NCBI RefSeq assembly: GCF_003337415.1
Contig: NZ_QPJT01000003.1
Location: 62,001 to 126,000, forward strand
Origin: Anaerobacterium chartisolvens
GTDB lineage: Bacteria > Bacillota > Clostridia > Acetivibrionales > DSM-27016
Length of the DNA: 64,000 bases
Reading direction: 5' to 3'
Position numbers and translations under genes: made by a program. The stretch's first letter is position 1. Every line of letters starts with the position of its first letter. Below the pieces are notes generated by a model. The model was not told the origin of the DNA and did no database searches. It saw only the letters and a list, made by a program, of their open reading frames with translations. This document shows, in pieces, positions 52,658 to 61,502 of this stretch.

Positions 52658-54274
52658 TCAGCCGATCTTTTGCTTCTTAAGAATACTGTCCCTGTACTGT
52701 ACAACTGTCATACCGGTGATTTTTTTAAATATCTTGCAAAAATACTGCTGATCGGAAAAACCAAGCCTGTCATAAATCTCTTTTATCTTGTAATTTGACT
52801 CTAAAATAAGGTGCTTGGCTTTCTCAATTCTTACCTTGTTAATATAGTGAGAAATATTGTCACCCGTTTCCTTTTTAAACAGGTAACATACATAATGCTT
52901 GGAAAGATTTAAGTGCAGGGCCAGGGACTGCAAAGATACCTCCTGGGCATAGTGCTTGTCTATATAGTCAATTGCCCTATGAATTATCCTGTTGGAGTTA
53001 TTGATTCTGTATTGCTCAATATGCTTTGCAATATTCACCATAAATTCCTTGATAAGAGCCGTCATATCCTTCAGCCTGACTACGCTCATGGCTGAATTAT
53101 AATAATCTGAATAGTCCTTCGGATCTCCCTCGGCAAAATAGCTGTTGTAATATTCTAAGATGCTGCTGATCAGATTTGAATAAAAAATTCTTACCTGAAT
53201 GGGCTCTACCAGGCTCTGCTTAAAGAAAACCTCCAGCTGGTCCACCACCTGCAACGCCTTTTCAGCAATTTCCTCATCAAGGTAATTCAAAAGCACCTGA
53301 ACATATCTCTTTTTGACCTCTACCATATCGGCATCCTGAAACTCCGTATTGGAAGCCCTTATTATACCGCTTTCCTCACTGTAAAAGATCATCCTTGCCT
53401 TTTTTTCACATTCCTCATATATTTGGCCCGTCAGCCTCAGATCATCAAATTTTCTGCTGATAACAACGCTTAACGGAATATTTAAATACTGCTCGACCGA
53501 AGCTCTTATCCTGTTGAAAGCAGAAAGTATCATGCCCTCACCAATCGGGTCTCCGCTCAAAAGAAGAAGAAGGCTCCTCTCATTCTTGCAGGATAAAAAA
53601 TTAATATTGTTCTCATTCAATATTTCAGAAGTAATATTCTCGATCGCAAAGTTCATCAATTGTAAGCCCTTGTCACTAAGGGAGCTGCATTTCTCCACAT
53701 CGTCCCTGTACATGGAAACCATAAAAAATTCCTTGCCTTCCGCCTCAAAATTAAGCTCCCTGCATTTGGAATAAAAGCTTCCTTCTGCCTTTATGCTTGA
53801 TTTCACCAGGTCATTCAGCATCTTTTCCTTCAAGACAGATATATTTGAATTGATCTGGTGCTGCAGGTAAATATATTTCTCCTGCTTCTGGTTTTCATCA
53901 TTCAGGCTTTGATAAATATCCTCCATAATTTTTATCAATTCCTCATCCTCCACCTCCGATTTCAGGATGTAATCGGAAGCGCCGAGCTTCAGGGCTTCTC
54001 TCGCATAGGAAAAGTCGTCATAACAGGTCAGGATCAATATCTTTACCCGTGGATTTTCTTTTTTTATGGTTTCTGTCAGCCACAAGCCATCCTTTTTAGG
54101 CATTCTTATATCCGTAAGGATAACATCGGGCTTATGCGTCCTGTAATATTCCAATGCCTGTTCTCCGTTTGAAGCCTCCGCAACAACCGTAAAGCCCAGG
54201 CTCTCCCAGTCAATAGTAGACTTCAGTCCGATTCTTACCAGAATTTCATCATCAACAATCATTACTTTATACAT
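52658..54274 (-). CDS. YesN-type response regulator (receiver plus long linker plus AraC HTH)
   Basis: A 538-residue regulator. Receiver about residues 1-120 (MIVDDEILVRIGLKS, phospho-Asp in LTDIRMPKKDG, LTCYDDFSYA, LKSEV). A helical linker of about 290 residues follows, typical of large YesN proteins. AraC HTH at about 430-530 (VSLQSLALHLNLSKHYVCYLF, then YDRLGFSDQQYFCKIFKKITG). It starts ATG 54274 directly at the kinase stop codon. It probably activates the ribose-type importer downstream. Confidence 0.92.
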   Translation of the reverse strand: MYKVMIVDDEILVRIGLKSTIDWESLGFTVVAEASNGEQALEYYRTHKPDVILTDIRMPKKDGLWLTETIKKENPRVKILILTCYDDFSYAREALKLGASDYILKSEVEDEELIKIMEDIYQSLNDENQKQEKYIYLQHQINSNISVLKEKMLNDLVKSSIKAEGSFYSKCRELNFEAEGKEFFMVSMYRDDVEKCSSLSDKGLQLMNFAIENITSEILNENNINFLSCKNERSLLLLLSGDPIGEGMILSAFNRIRASVEQYLNIPLSVVISRKFDDLRLTGQIYEECEKKARMIFYSEESGIIRASNTEFQDADMVEVKKRYVQVLLNYLDEEIAEKALQVVDQLEVFFKQSLVEPIQVRIFYSNLISSILEYYNSYFAEGDPKDYSDYYNSAMSVVRLKDMTALIKEFMVNIAKHIEQYRINNSNRIIHRAIDYIDKHYAQEVSLQSLALHLNLSKHYVCYLFKKETGDNISHYINKVRIEKAKHLILESNYKIKEIYDRLGFSDQQYFCKIFKKITGMTVVQYRDSILKKQKIG

Positions 54275-56047
54275 TTATGCTTCCCTTCTTTCAATATTAT
54301 ATGGAAGATTAAGCAGTACACTGGTACCTTTCCCGGGTTCCGTAGTTATTTCAATGCCATATTTTTCTCCGAAATAATGCTTTATACGTGCAACAATATT
54401 GTTCAACCCCACAACACTAAACTTGTTGACGTTTTTTTCCGTCTTGAATATCCTCTGGAGAGCCTCTTCTTCAATACCAGGCCCATTATCCGAAACCTTC
54501 AGCCACATGCCGCTTCCTTGTCTTCCGGCACTGATTTCTATATTCAAATGGCTGCTGCTGTCCTCTCTTGCTCCATAGATAATTGCGTTTTCGACAACGG
54601 GCTGGAGGATTAGCTTGGGAATACGGCATTCCATGCAATCCTCATCAATGGAATAGTTTATTTCAAACTGCTCATTAAATCTGATTTTTTGAATCAGCAC
54701 ATAATTCTTGACATACTCTATTTCTTCCCTCAGCGTTATCATTTCATTGCTCAGGTTGATGCTCACTCTCAGCAGCTTAATCAAGGCAGTAACAGTGGAG
54801 CTGATATTTTTGGCTCCCTGCATCTTTGCCATCCATTTGATGGTGTTAAGCGTATTGTATAAAAAATGAGGATTAATCTGGGCGTGAAGCGCCTCCAGTT
54901 CAATTTCCTTTTTAATCCTTTCTTCTTCAATCTGCTGCTCCATCAGTGATTTAATCTTAGATAGCATGTTATTAAAGCTGATTCCCAGATGTCCGAGCTC
55001 GTCCTTTCTGACGATATCTATCCTTGTATTCAGGTTACCCCCTTCAGCCTGCTTCATTTTTTTCATCATATGCATCATTGGCTTAGTCAGCTTAACCGAA
55101 AAAAACAATGCCGCACAAAATGCTAGAACGAGATAGACAATCCCGATATCGATGACTATTATCTTTATTTTATCAATTTCGCTGTATAAATAATTTCCGG
55201 GTATCACCTCAACAAGCTTCCAGCCTGTTGTACCGCATGTTGAATATATGACCATGTTGTCCTTATAATCTTCCCTGTATGACAGCTTTCCAAAATCCCT
55301 GCCATCCTCCATTACCTTCCTTACCGCCAGTTTATCTCTCGCATCTGTGCCTATCATGCTTTTTTGGGGGTGGCTTATAATTTTTCCTTGACTGTCGATG
55401 ATAAATATATCGACTGCACCTGCACCCTCCAGATTTTTGTAGGACTTTTCCAGCACCCCTTCATCTATATCAACCACCATGGTTCCAAGCTCCTCCAGCG
55501 TGTTTAAATCAACCAGCTTGCGCCCTATGGAAAAGTAGTATTTATCAAAATCTCCCGCCATGATTTTTATTTTTTCAAGCCTGGTGTTAATCCACTGTAT
55601 TTCACCGTGGGAGCCGGACAAATTCTTAAACCACCCGGTATTATATTCCGTCTTTTCTCCCTTATTGGAGCCTACATAATAGAAGGAGTCCCCTGAATAT
55701 ACAGATATTCCCTCAATATCCTCCCTTGAAGTAAAAAAGTTTCTGAGAATATTTTCATAAGCAATAGCATTGTCGCTTTTGCTTCCCGTTTCCTTCAGGA
55801 TGGTAACAAAATCGCTGTTGGTCATAATGATATTTGTAAACTCCTTCAGATCATTCAACCGGTAATCGATATTTATAGCACTTTCCCGAACCGACTGTAT
55901 GGCAGATTCACTGTACTTCTCACTTATAATATCCTTCACCCAGCCAAAGAGCAGAAGTGAAAATACGATCAGTGGAATGAGTATCAGTAAAACGAGCATC
56001 AATATCAGCTTAAACCTGAAGCTGCCGATAAATCGAACCTTCAACAT
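54275..56047 (-). CDS. YesM-type sensor histidine kinase
   Basis: A 590-residue kinase with two spans (about residues 15-37 and 290-312) and a dCache-like extracellular sensor between them (VRESAINIDYRLNDLKEF, ending SYREDYKDNMVIYSTC). HAMP follows (KLTKPMMHMMKKMKQAEGG). The His box is HAQINPHFLYNTLNTIKWMA, and the ATPase has VVENAIIYGA and VSDNGPGIEE. ATG 56047 follows AAAGGAG. It lies between the binding protein and the regulator in one transcript. Confidence 0.92.
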   Translation of the reverse strand: MLKVRFIGSFRFKLILMLVLLILIPLIVFSLLLFGWVKDIISEKYSESAIQSVRESAINIDYRLNDLKEFTNIIMTNSDFVTILKETGSKSDNAIAYENILRNFFTSREDIEGISVYSGDSFYYVGSNKGEKTEYNTGWFKNLSGSHGEIQWINTRLEKIKIMAGDFDKYYFSIGRKLVDLNTLEELGTMVVDIDEGVLEKSYKNLEGAGAVDIFIIDSQGKIISHPQKSMIGTDARDKLAVRKVMEDGRDFGKLSYREDYKDNMVIYSTCGTTGWKLVEVIPGNYLYSEIDKIKIIVIDIGIVYLVLAFCAALFFSVKLTKPMMHMMKKMKQAEGGNLNTRIDIVRKDELGHLGISFNNMLSKIKSLMEQQIEEERIKKEIELEALHAQINPHFLYNTLNTIKWMAKMQGAKNISSTVTALIKLLRVSINLSNEMITLREEIEYVKNYVLIQKIRFNEQFEINYSIDEDCMECRIPKLILQPVVENAIIYGAREDSSSHLNIEISAGRQGSGMWLKVSDNGPGIEEEALQRIFKTEKNVNKFSVVGLNNIVARIKHYFGEKYGIEITTEPGKGTSVLLNLPYNIERREA

Positions 56048-56077
56048 GAAAATCTCCTTTAAATATCTATATATACG

Positions 56078-57622
56078 TTATTTTTTCAAATTATTTATCT
56101 GTTTCAGCATAGCTTCCGCAATCTCTCCGGCACCTATATTTTCTGCAAGCATTCGGTGAAGCTGATCCACCACAATATTTTCAAACGCATACCCACTTCC
56201 AATCTTGGGCCTGTAGTACGCATTTTCGTCCTTCCACGCGGTAACTACCGTCGGTAAAGTCAGCAGCGTTTTTTCCCCGGCGGAATCTATAATTTTACCG
56301 CTTAATTTATCCTTGACTTCCGCATCATTATATACAGATTTTCTTGAAGGGATGACACCTCCCTCCGGGTGCTTCAATACTAAAAGCTCAGTCTGGGGTG
56401 ATGTGGCCCATACAACAAAAAGCCAGGCCGCTCTTTTCTCCCTTTCAGAGGAATATTTGTTGATGCCTATGCCTGTGCCTCCGAAAATATTTGCGCTTCT
56501 CACAGGTCCATATGGGAGAATGCTGTATCCTACCTTTCCCGCAACCTTAGAAATATTCATATCCTCAAAGGAGGATGCATTTTCATCCCAGTTGGGCATC
56601 ATGGCAATCTCTCCTGCTTTAAATGCCTCGGCTGCATAGTACCAGTTCCATGACAGGCTTTCCGGCGCCGCGCTGTCAATGATCTTTTTATACATTTCAA
56701 GAGCCTTGATAAAGCTTTCTTCATTAAAGCCCGATTGTTCAGGTTCTTTTACTCCCAGGCTGCCCACGTTTTCGTCGGGGAAATAATCCCCTCCATACGA
56801 TGCCAGAACGTTGGAAAAATCGCAGTAAAGAGAATTGTGCCTCTTTGCCATATGCCCGCTGCCGTACTTTACTTCATCCTTGGGTACATGCTCGGTAATC
56901 CACCGGGAAATTTCGCCGTATCTTTCCCAGGTAAAGCCCTTCTTGCCTGGGGCCCAGTCATAGCCTTTATCTGCCATAAACTTATCCTTATATTTTTCAA
57001 AAATATCCTTCCTGTAATAGAGGATCATTGTGGTAGAATCAAATGGAACGGTATAGAGCTTATCCTTGCTGATAAAGTATGAATCGGTTTCCACCTGTTT
57101 CTCAAAAAAATCTTCCATACCTCCGGGTATATGGGGAAGTGACGGGTCGTCATTAAAACGCTTGAGGTCTTCCAGATTATCGGAAAATCTGTTTAATGTC
57201 TGATACGGATCAGCATATATAATCTGGGCCTTGCCTGTCTTTGTAATAAAATCCAGATTAATCTTTTGCACAAGCGTACTAAAATCCATCGGGCGTATAT
57301 TGACACTAATTCCGGTCAGCTTTGTAAACTGCTCAGATTCTTTTGTAAGAACATTTGCATATATATTATTTTCTACTAAAAAATTCAGGGTTGTGCCGTC
57401 AAATTGCTTCCAGTCAAAGCCTTCGGGTGCTTCAATATCATAGAGCCCGTCATTTCCCGGATAAAACGGCGCTTTTTCAAGCCTGCCGCTTTTTGAGCCA
57501 TTAAGCTCACCTTGCTGCTTGCGGCGTGATATGTGTGTATCAGTGCAACCGGTAATAATCACAGCCGCCAAAAGAACCAATGATAATACTGCCCTGAATC
57601 CGGACATCCTTATTTTCACCAT
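56078..57622 (-). CDS. Family 1 solute-binding lipoprotein, likely co-sensor
   Basis: A 514-residue extracellular binding protein. Lipobox VIITGC (Cys about residue 26). The mature part follows the family 1 pattern: TLNFLVENNIYANVLTKESE, AQIIYADPYQTL, TMILYYRKDIFEKY and IAMMPNWDENASSF. ATG 57622 follows GGAGG. No cognate permease gene is adjacent; it heads the transcript with the kinase and regulator. That arrangement suggests a binding-protein-assisted sensor, though it could be an ordinary importer subunit. Confidence 0.85.
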   Translation of the reverse strand: MVKIRMSGFRAVLSLVLLAAVIITGCTDTHISRRKQQGELNGSKSGRLEKAPFYPGNDGLYDIEAPEGFDWKQFDGTTLNFLVENNIYANVLTKESEQFTKLTGISVNIRPMDFSTLVQKINLDFITKTGKAQIIYADPYQTLNRFSDNLEDLKRFNDDPSLPHIPGGMEDFFEKQVETDSYFISKDKLYTVPFDSTTMILYYRKDIFEKYKDKFMADKGYDWAPGKKGFTWERYGEISRWITEHVPKDEVKYGSGHMAKRHNSLYCDFSNVLASYGGDYFPDENVGSLGVKEPEQSGFNEESFIKALEMYKKIIDSAAPESLSWNWYYAAEAFKAGEIAMMPNWDENASSFEDMNISKVAGKVGYSILPYGPVRSANIFGGTGIGINKYSSEREKRAAWLFVVWATSPQTELLVLKHPEGGVIPSRKSVYNDAEVKDKLSGKIIDSAGEKTLLTLPTVVTAWKDENAYYRPKIGSGYAFENIVVDQLHRMLAENIGAGEIAEAMLKQINNLKK

Positions 57623-57680
57623 ATATTCCTCCAAATCCAGTGGTTATTTTCCGACCCTTTCAAGAGCTGCTCACTATATA

Positions 57681-57892
57681 TTTAGCAATAAAGATTTTAC
57701 ATGGAGGATATAACTTAATGGAAGAAATTTTTTTGACCCGTAAGGAATACATCTAAGAAAAGCGCCGGATGACATACCCGTGAGACATTTCCCCGCAAGG
57801 CGTCTTGAAGACTCTTAGAGTCTTACGTTGCTATTAAAAATTTCTGTAAGCAATTATATCCTCTATGTTTGTAAAATCTTTATTGCATCCTA
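57681..57892 (+). mobile_element. Palindromic 195-212 bp element, copy 3
   Basis: A 212-bp element upstream of the binding-lipoprotein gene. It matches copies 1 and 2 with two compensated changes: the terminal stem is GCAATAAAG / CTTTATTGC where the others have GCGATAAAG / CTTTATCGC. It has an additional small palindrome (AAGACTCTTAGAGTCTT) inserted just before the right arm, and the CGCC/GGCG central stem. Confidence 0.85.
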
Positions 57893-58069
57893 TATAATAA
57901 AAAAGGCAAGGTTAACTCCCTATATTACAATTATACATACAAAATGCGGCTAAAATTTATTAAATTATTAAGGATTATGTAGACAATATTACTATACATA
58001 AAAATCTCTGTAAACGGAAAAAAGTGCATTGTAAAATATTGTGGTTTTATTCGACAGGATTACTTAGGT

Positions 58070-58168
58070 ATGCAAGGGATATTGGCGGGTCTATCCGGCT
58101 TTTTGCCTGTGGCAGCATTTGTTTTCACAAACAATGTCCACGGTTTAATGAAGGCAGCAGCGGCTTGA
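58070..58168 (+). CDS. Possible 32-residue hydrophobic peptide
   Basis: ATG 58070 to TGA 58168 reads a hydrophobic, Ala-rich peptide beginning MQGILAGLSGFLPVAAF. AGGA lies about 10 nt upstream, a weak ribosome site. It lies in a gap otherwise without genes (57893-58408). No family is recognised. A small membrane peptide is possible; chance is as likely. Confidence 0.2.
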   Translation: MQGILAGLSGFLPVAAFVFTNNVHGLMKAAAA

Positions 58169-58195
58169 TATGCATAATATTAATAAGTAGACTTT

Positions 58196-58227
58196 AAAGT
58201 TCCGGGAGCTTGTAATCCCAGAACTTT
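58196..58227. other. Hairpin in the gap before phosphoglucomutase
   Basis: AAAGTTC-c-GGGA pairs with TCCC-a-GAACTTT around GCTTGTAA. No T-run follows, so it is not a typical terminator. No riboswitch motif was recognised in the surrounding 300 bases. Confidence 0.45.
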
Positions 58228-58408
58228 TGCATAAGGGTTCTCTGCTCCTATTACCATAGGAATCCCCCCATCCTTTTTATCCGGTGGAATCCTTCCACAG
58301 TGCAGCTATCCTTAAATAAAATTGCAAGTATATTGCAACTTTAGCGTTTACAAAATCCCAAAAGTATAATATATTTGATGTAATAAATTTGTATATAGGA
58401 GGCATATT

Positions 58409-60151
58409 ATGAACAGCATGGAAAGCTACAGGTTTTGGCTTGAAAATGAATACTTTGACAGGGAGACAAGAGATGAACTCTTTAAAATAAAGGACAATCC
58501 CAAGGAAATCGAAGAAAGATTCTACAGGGAGCTGGAGTTTGGTACCGGCGGCCTCAGGGGCATTATCGGAGCGGGAACTAACCGGATGAATATATACACC
58601 GTCAGAAAGGCATCTCAGGGGTTTGCAAACTATATAGTAAAGAAGGGCGAAAAGGCCGCCGCGGCAGGCATAGCAATTGCATACGATTCCAGATACATGT
58701 CGGCTGAGTTTGCTTCGGAGGCGGCCAGAGTGTTTGCGGCAAACGGGATAAAGGTATATCTCTTTGACGAATTAAGGCCCGTGCCGGAGCTTTCATTTGC
58801 AGTAAGGCATTTTAAAGCTTCTGCGGGAGTGGTTATCACGGCAAGCCATAATCCTAAGGAATATAATGGCTACAAGGTTTACGGCGAAGACGGAGGACAG
58901 CTTTCACTTGAGGGCTCAAACGCCGTGCTGGAGGAAATAAGCGGAATTTCAGATATTACGGCGGTCAAGCTTATATCTGTTCAGGAAGCCTTGGATAACG
59001 GCCTTCTTCAGATGATAGGCAAGGAGGTGGACGATGCATATATGTCCACTCTCAGGCTTTTAAGCATTAACCCCGAGCTTGTCACAAGCGTGGGAGAAAC
59101 CTTTAAAATTGTTTATACCCCTCTGCACGGCGCAGGCAATAAGCCGGTGAGAAGAATATTGCAGGAAATAGGCTTTAAGAATGTTATAGTCGTAAAGGAA
59201 CAGGAGCTGCCCGATTGCGGGTTTTCTACCGTGAAATCACCTAATCCCGAAGAAAAGGCAGCTTTCGAGCTTGCTATAGAGCTGGCTGCAAGGGAGAATG
59301 TGGATCTTATCATAGGCACTGACCCCGATTGCGACAGGGTGGGCGTGGTGGCAAGAAATGCGGCGGGAGAATACATGGTGCTTACCGGAAATCAGACAGG
59401 ATGTCTGCTGCTTGAGTATATACTGTCTCAGAAAAAGCTTAAGGGAGAGCTGCCCTCTAATGGCTTTGCAGTTAAGACAATAGTAACAACGGAGCTTTCA
59501 AGAGCTATCGCTAAGGCCTATGGCATAGAGCTGGTAGAGGTGCTGACAGGCTTTAAATTTATAGGAGAGCAGATAAAGCTTTTGGACGAGCTGGGAGATA
59601 AGAAATACCTTTTCGGGTTTGAGGAGAGCTACGGATATCTTGCAGGCACCTCTGTCCGTGATAAGGATGGGGTTGTGGCATCCATGCTTATTGCTGAAAT
59701 GGCCGCTTACTATAATTCAAAAGGGATGTCGCTTTACGAGGCGCTGCAGGAGCTGTTCAGAAAGTACGGCTACTCCTTTGAGGGAATAAGTTCGTTTACA
59801 CTGACAGGCAAGGAGGGAGTTGACAGGATTAAGGGCACGATGGCACAACTGAGGGAGAATAGGACAACAAGGTTTGGAAGCACAGAGGTCCGGGCGGTGA
59901 GGGACTACCTTAAGGGCACTAAGTACAGCGTTGCGTCTAAAAGCGAAGAGGAGCTGACATTGCCTCAGTCGGATGTACTGTATTATGAGGTTAAGGAGGG
60001 CTCGTGGTTTTGTATAAGGCCTTCAGGCACCGAGCCTAAAATAAAAATTTATTACGGAGTGTCGGAAAATACCGAGGAACTGGCAAAGAGAAGGCTGAGC
60101 GACCTTCAGGAGGATGTTGTTTCGGTAGCTAAGGGACTGCTGAACATTTAA
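58409..60151 (+). CDS. Phospho-sugar mutase (alpha-phosphoglucomutase type)
   Basis: A 580-residue enzyme of the alpha-D-phosphohexomutase superfamily. The catalytic phosphoserine loop is ITASHNPKEYNGYKVY (about residues 144-160), the metal loop is GTDPDCDRVGVVA, the sugar-specificity loop is FGFEESYGYLAG, and the phosphate-binding loop near the C-terminus is RPSGTEPKIKIYYG. The length matches Firmicute PgcA. It interconverts glucose-1-phosphate and glucose-6-phosphate. ATG 58409 follows ATAGGAGGC. Confidence 0.92.
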   Translation: MNSMESYRFWLENEYFDRETRDELFKIKDNPKEIEERFYRELEFGTGGLRGIIGAGTNRMNIYTVRKASQGFANYIVKKGEKAAAAGIAIAYDSRYMSAEFASEAARVFAANGIKVYLFDELRPVPELSFAVRHFKASAGVVITASHNPKEYNGYKVYGEDGGQLSLEGSNAVLEEISGISDITAVKLISVQEALDNGLLQMIGKEVDDAYMSTLRLLSINPELVTSVGETFKIVYTPLHGAGNKPVRRILQEIGFKNVIVVKEQELPDCGFSTVKSPNPEEKAAFELAIELAARENVDLIIGTDPDCDRVGVVARNAAGEYMVLTGNQTGCLLLEYILSQKKLKGELPSNGFAVKTIVTTELSRAIAKAYGIELVEVLTGFKFIGEQIKLLDELGDKKYLFGFEESYGYLAGTSVRDKDGVVASMLIAEMAAYYNSKGMSLYEALQELFRKYGYSFEGISSFTLTGKEGVDRIKGTMAQLRENRTTRFGSTEVRAVRDYLKGTKYSVASKSEEELTLPQSDVLYYEVKEGSWFCIRPSGTEPKIKIYYGVSENTEELAKRRLSDLQEDVVSVAKGLLNI

Positions 60152-60293
60152 AATTTTACATAAAAATTATATTATTTTTTTATTAGCTTGCAGGTATTTA
60201 CAAAAAGTTGTCGAATAATAAACTTGGTTTACATTTTTTTCTACAGCCATTAATGATTTTTATAATATGGTACGTTTTTTACTGGGGGGTAAA

Positions 60294-61358
60294 ATGCGAA
60301 AGGTATATATAGACAGCGTAGTACCGGGTACTAAGCTGGCAAAGGCGGTGTTTGGTCCCGAAGGGCGTATTTTGCTCGGGGAAGGTGCGGAGCTTAACGA
60401 GCATTTTCTGGAGAAGCTTAAGGTAAACGGAATAGCAGAAGTGTTTATTTACGACGATATATCACGGGATATTGAAATAAAGGATGTTGTTTGTGACAAT
60501 ATAAGAATTGAAGCTAAAATGCTTGTAAAAAATCAGATGGAGGGGTACGCGTCCTCTAAAGCCATAGATGATTTAAGGATAAACGAGTTGGTCAGCGCCA
60601 TAATTGAGGAGCTGTTGTCCAACGATGATATCCTTATAAACCTGTCCGACATAAAATCGGTAGATGACTATACATTTGAGCATTCCGTCAATGTATGCAT
60701 ATTTTCGCTTATTACGGGAATAGGCATAGGCTATAATGCAAGCCGTCTCAAGGATCTTGGCATGGGTGCGCTCCTTCATGATATAGGTAAGCTTAAAATT
60801 CCCGAGAAAATATTGAAAAAGCCTTCTCAGTTGACCGGTGAAGAGTTTGAAACAATTAAAAAGCACACCTTTTACGGGTACGAGATATTAAAGGGCAATT
60901 CCAATATCAGTATGCTTTCGGCATATATAGCCCTTGGACACCATGAAAGATATGACGGCAGCGGGTATCCCCTCCAGCTTAAGGGGGAGAACATACAGAG
61001 ATATGCCAGAATCGTGGCAATAGCAGATGTATACGATGCTCTTACATCAAACCGGGTTTACAGAAAGAAGCTCAAGCCCCATGAAGTAGTTGAGTATATA
61101 TCTTCTCTTTCGGCTTATCACTTCGACAAGGAAATTGTGGATATATTTATGAGATATATCGCTATTTATCCCATAGGAACAGGAGTAGTGCTAAGCACCA
61201 ATGAAATCGGTATTGTAGTCAGAGTAAACAGAAATATACCTTCACGGCCTGTTATAAGAGTAATTCGCAACGAAAAAAAGGAATTGATAGATCATTATTA
61301 TGAAATAGACCTTGCAAAAAGGATAAATGTGCATATAATGGATTCCTGTGAATTATAG
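60294..61358 (+). CDS. HD-GYP domain protein (c-di-GMP phosphodiesterase type)
   Basis: A 354-residue protein. Residues 1-110 are an unrecognised N-terminal domain. The HD-GYP domain (about 125-300) has metal-binding HD in LLHDIGKLKIP and the GYP-like HHERYDGSGYP, with ADVYDALTSNRVYRK. The intact HHE...GYP supports c-di-GMP hydrolysis. ATG 60294 follows GGGGGGT; the longer TTG/ATG extension adds no domain. Residues about 305-354 form a small beta-rich tail. Confidence 0.88.
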   Translation: MRKVYIDSVVPGTKLAKAVFGPEGRILLGEGAELNEHFLEKLKVNGIAEVFIYDDISRDIEIKDVVCDNIRIEAKMLVKNQMEGYASSKAIDDLRINELVSAIIEELLSNDDILINLSDIKSVDDYTFEHSVNVCIFSLITGIGIGYNASRLKDLGMGALLHDIGKLKIPEKILKKPSQLTGEEFETIKKHTFYGYEILKGNSNISMLSAYIALGHHERYDGSGYPLQLKGENIQRYARIVAIADVYDALTSNRVYRKKLKPHEVVEYISSLSAYHFDKEIVDIFMRYIAIYPIGTGVVLSTNEIGIVVRVNRNIPSRPVIRVIRNEKKELIDHYYEIDLAKRINVHIMDSCEL

Positions 61359-61502
61359 CATTAAAAAAGGGGGATAATTTACGGGAAGAAATCAAAAAGG
61401 CTTTAGGGCTTAAAAAAATTGAGCTCTGAAGTTTTTTGCTGTAAAATATAAATAGGCGGACATTATTATTTTTGCAGTCTAAGCTGCATGGAGGGATTAT
61501 CA

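Noticed and set aside
57893-58408. Riboswitch upstream of the phosphoglucomutase gene
   Set aside because: No recognised aptamer core (c-di-GMP, glycine, SAM, cobalamin or purine) could be matched by eye and the hairpin has no terminator T-run.
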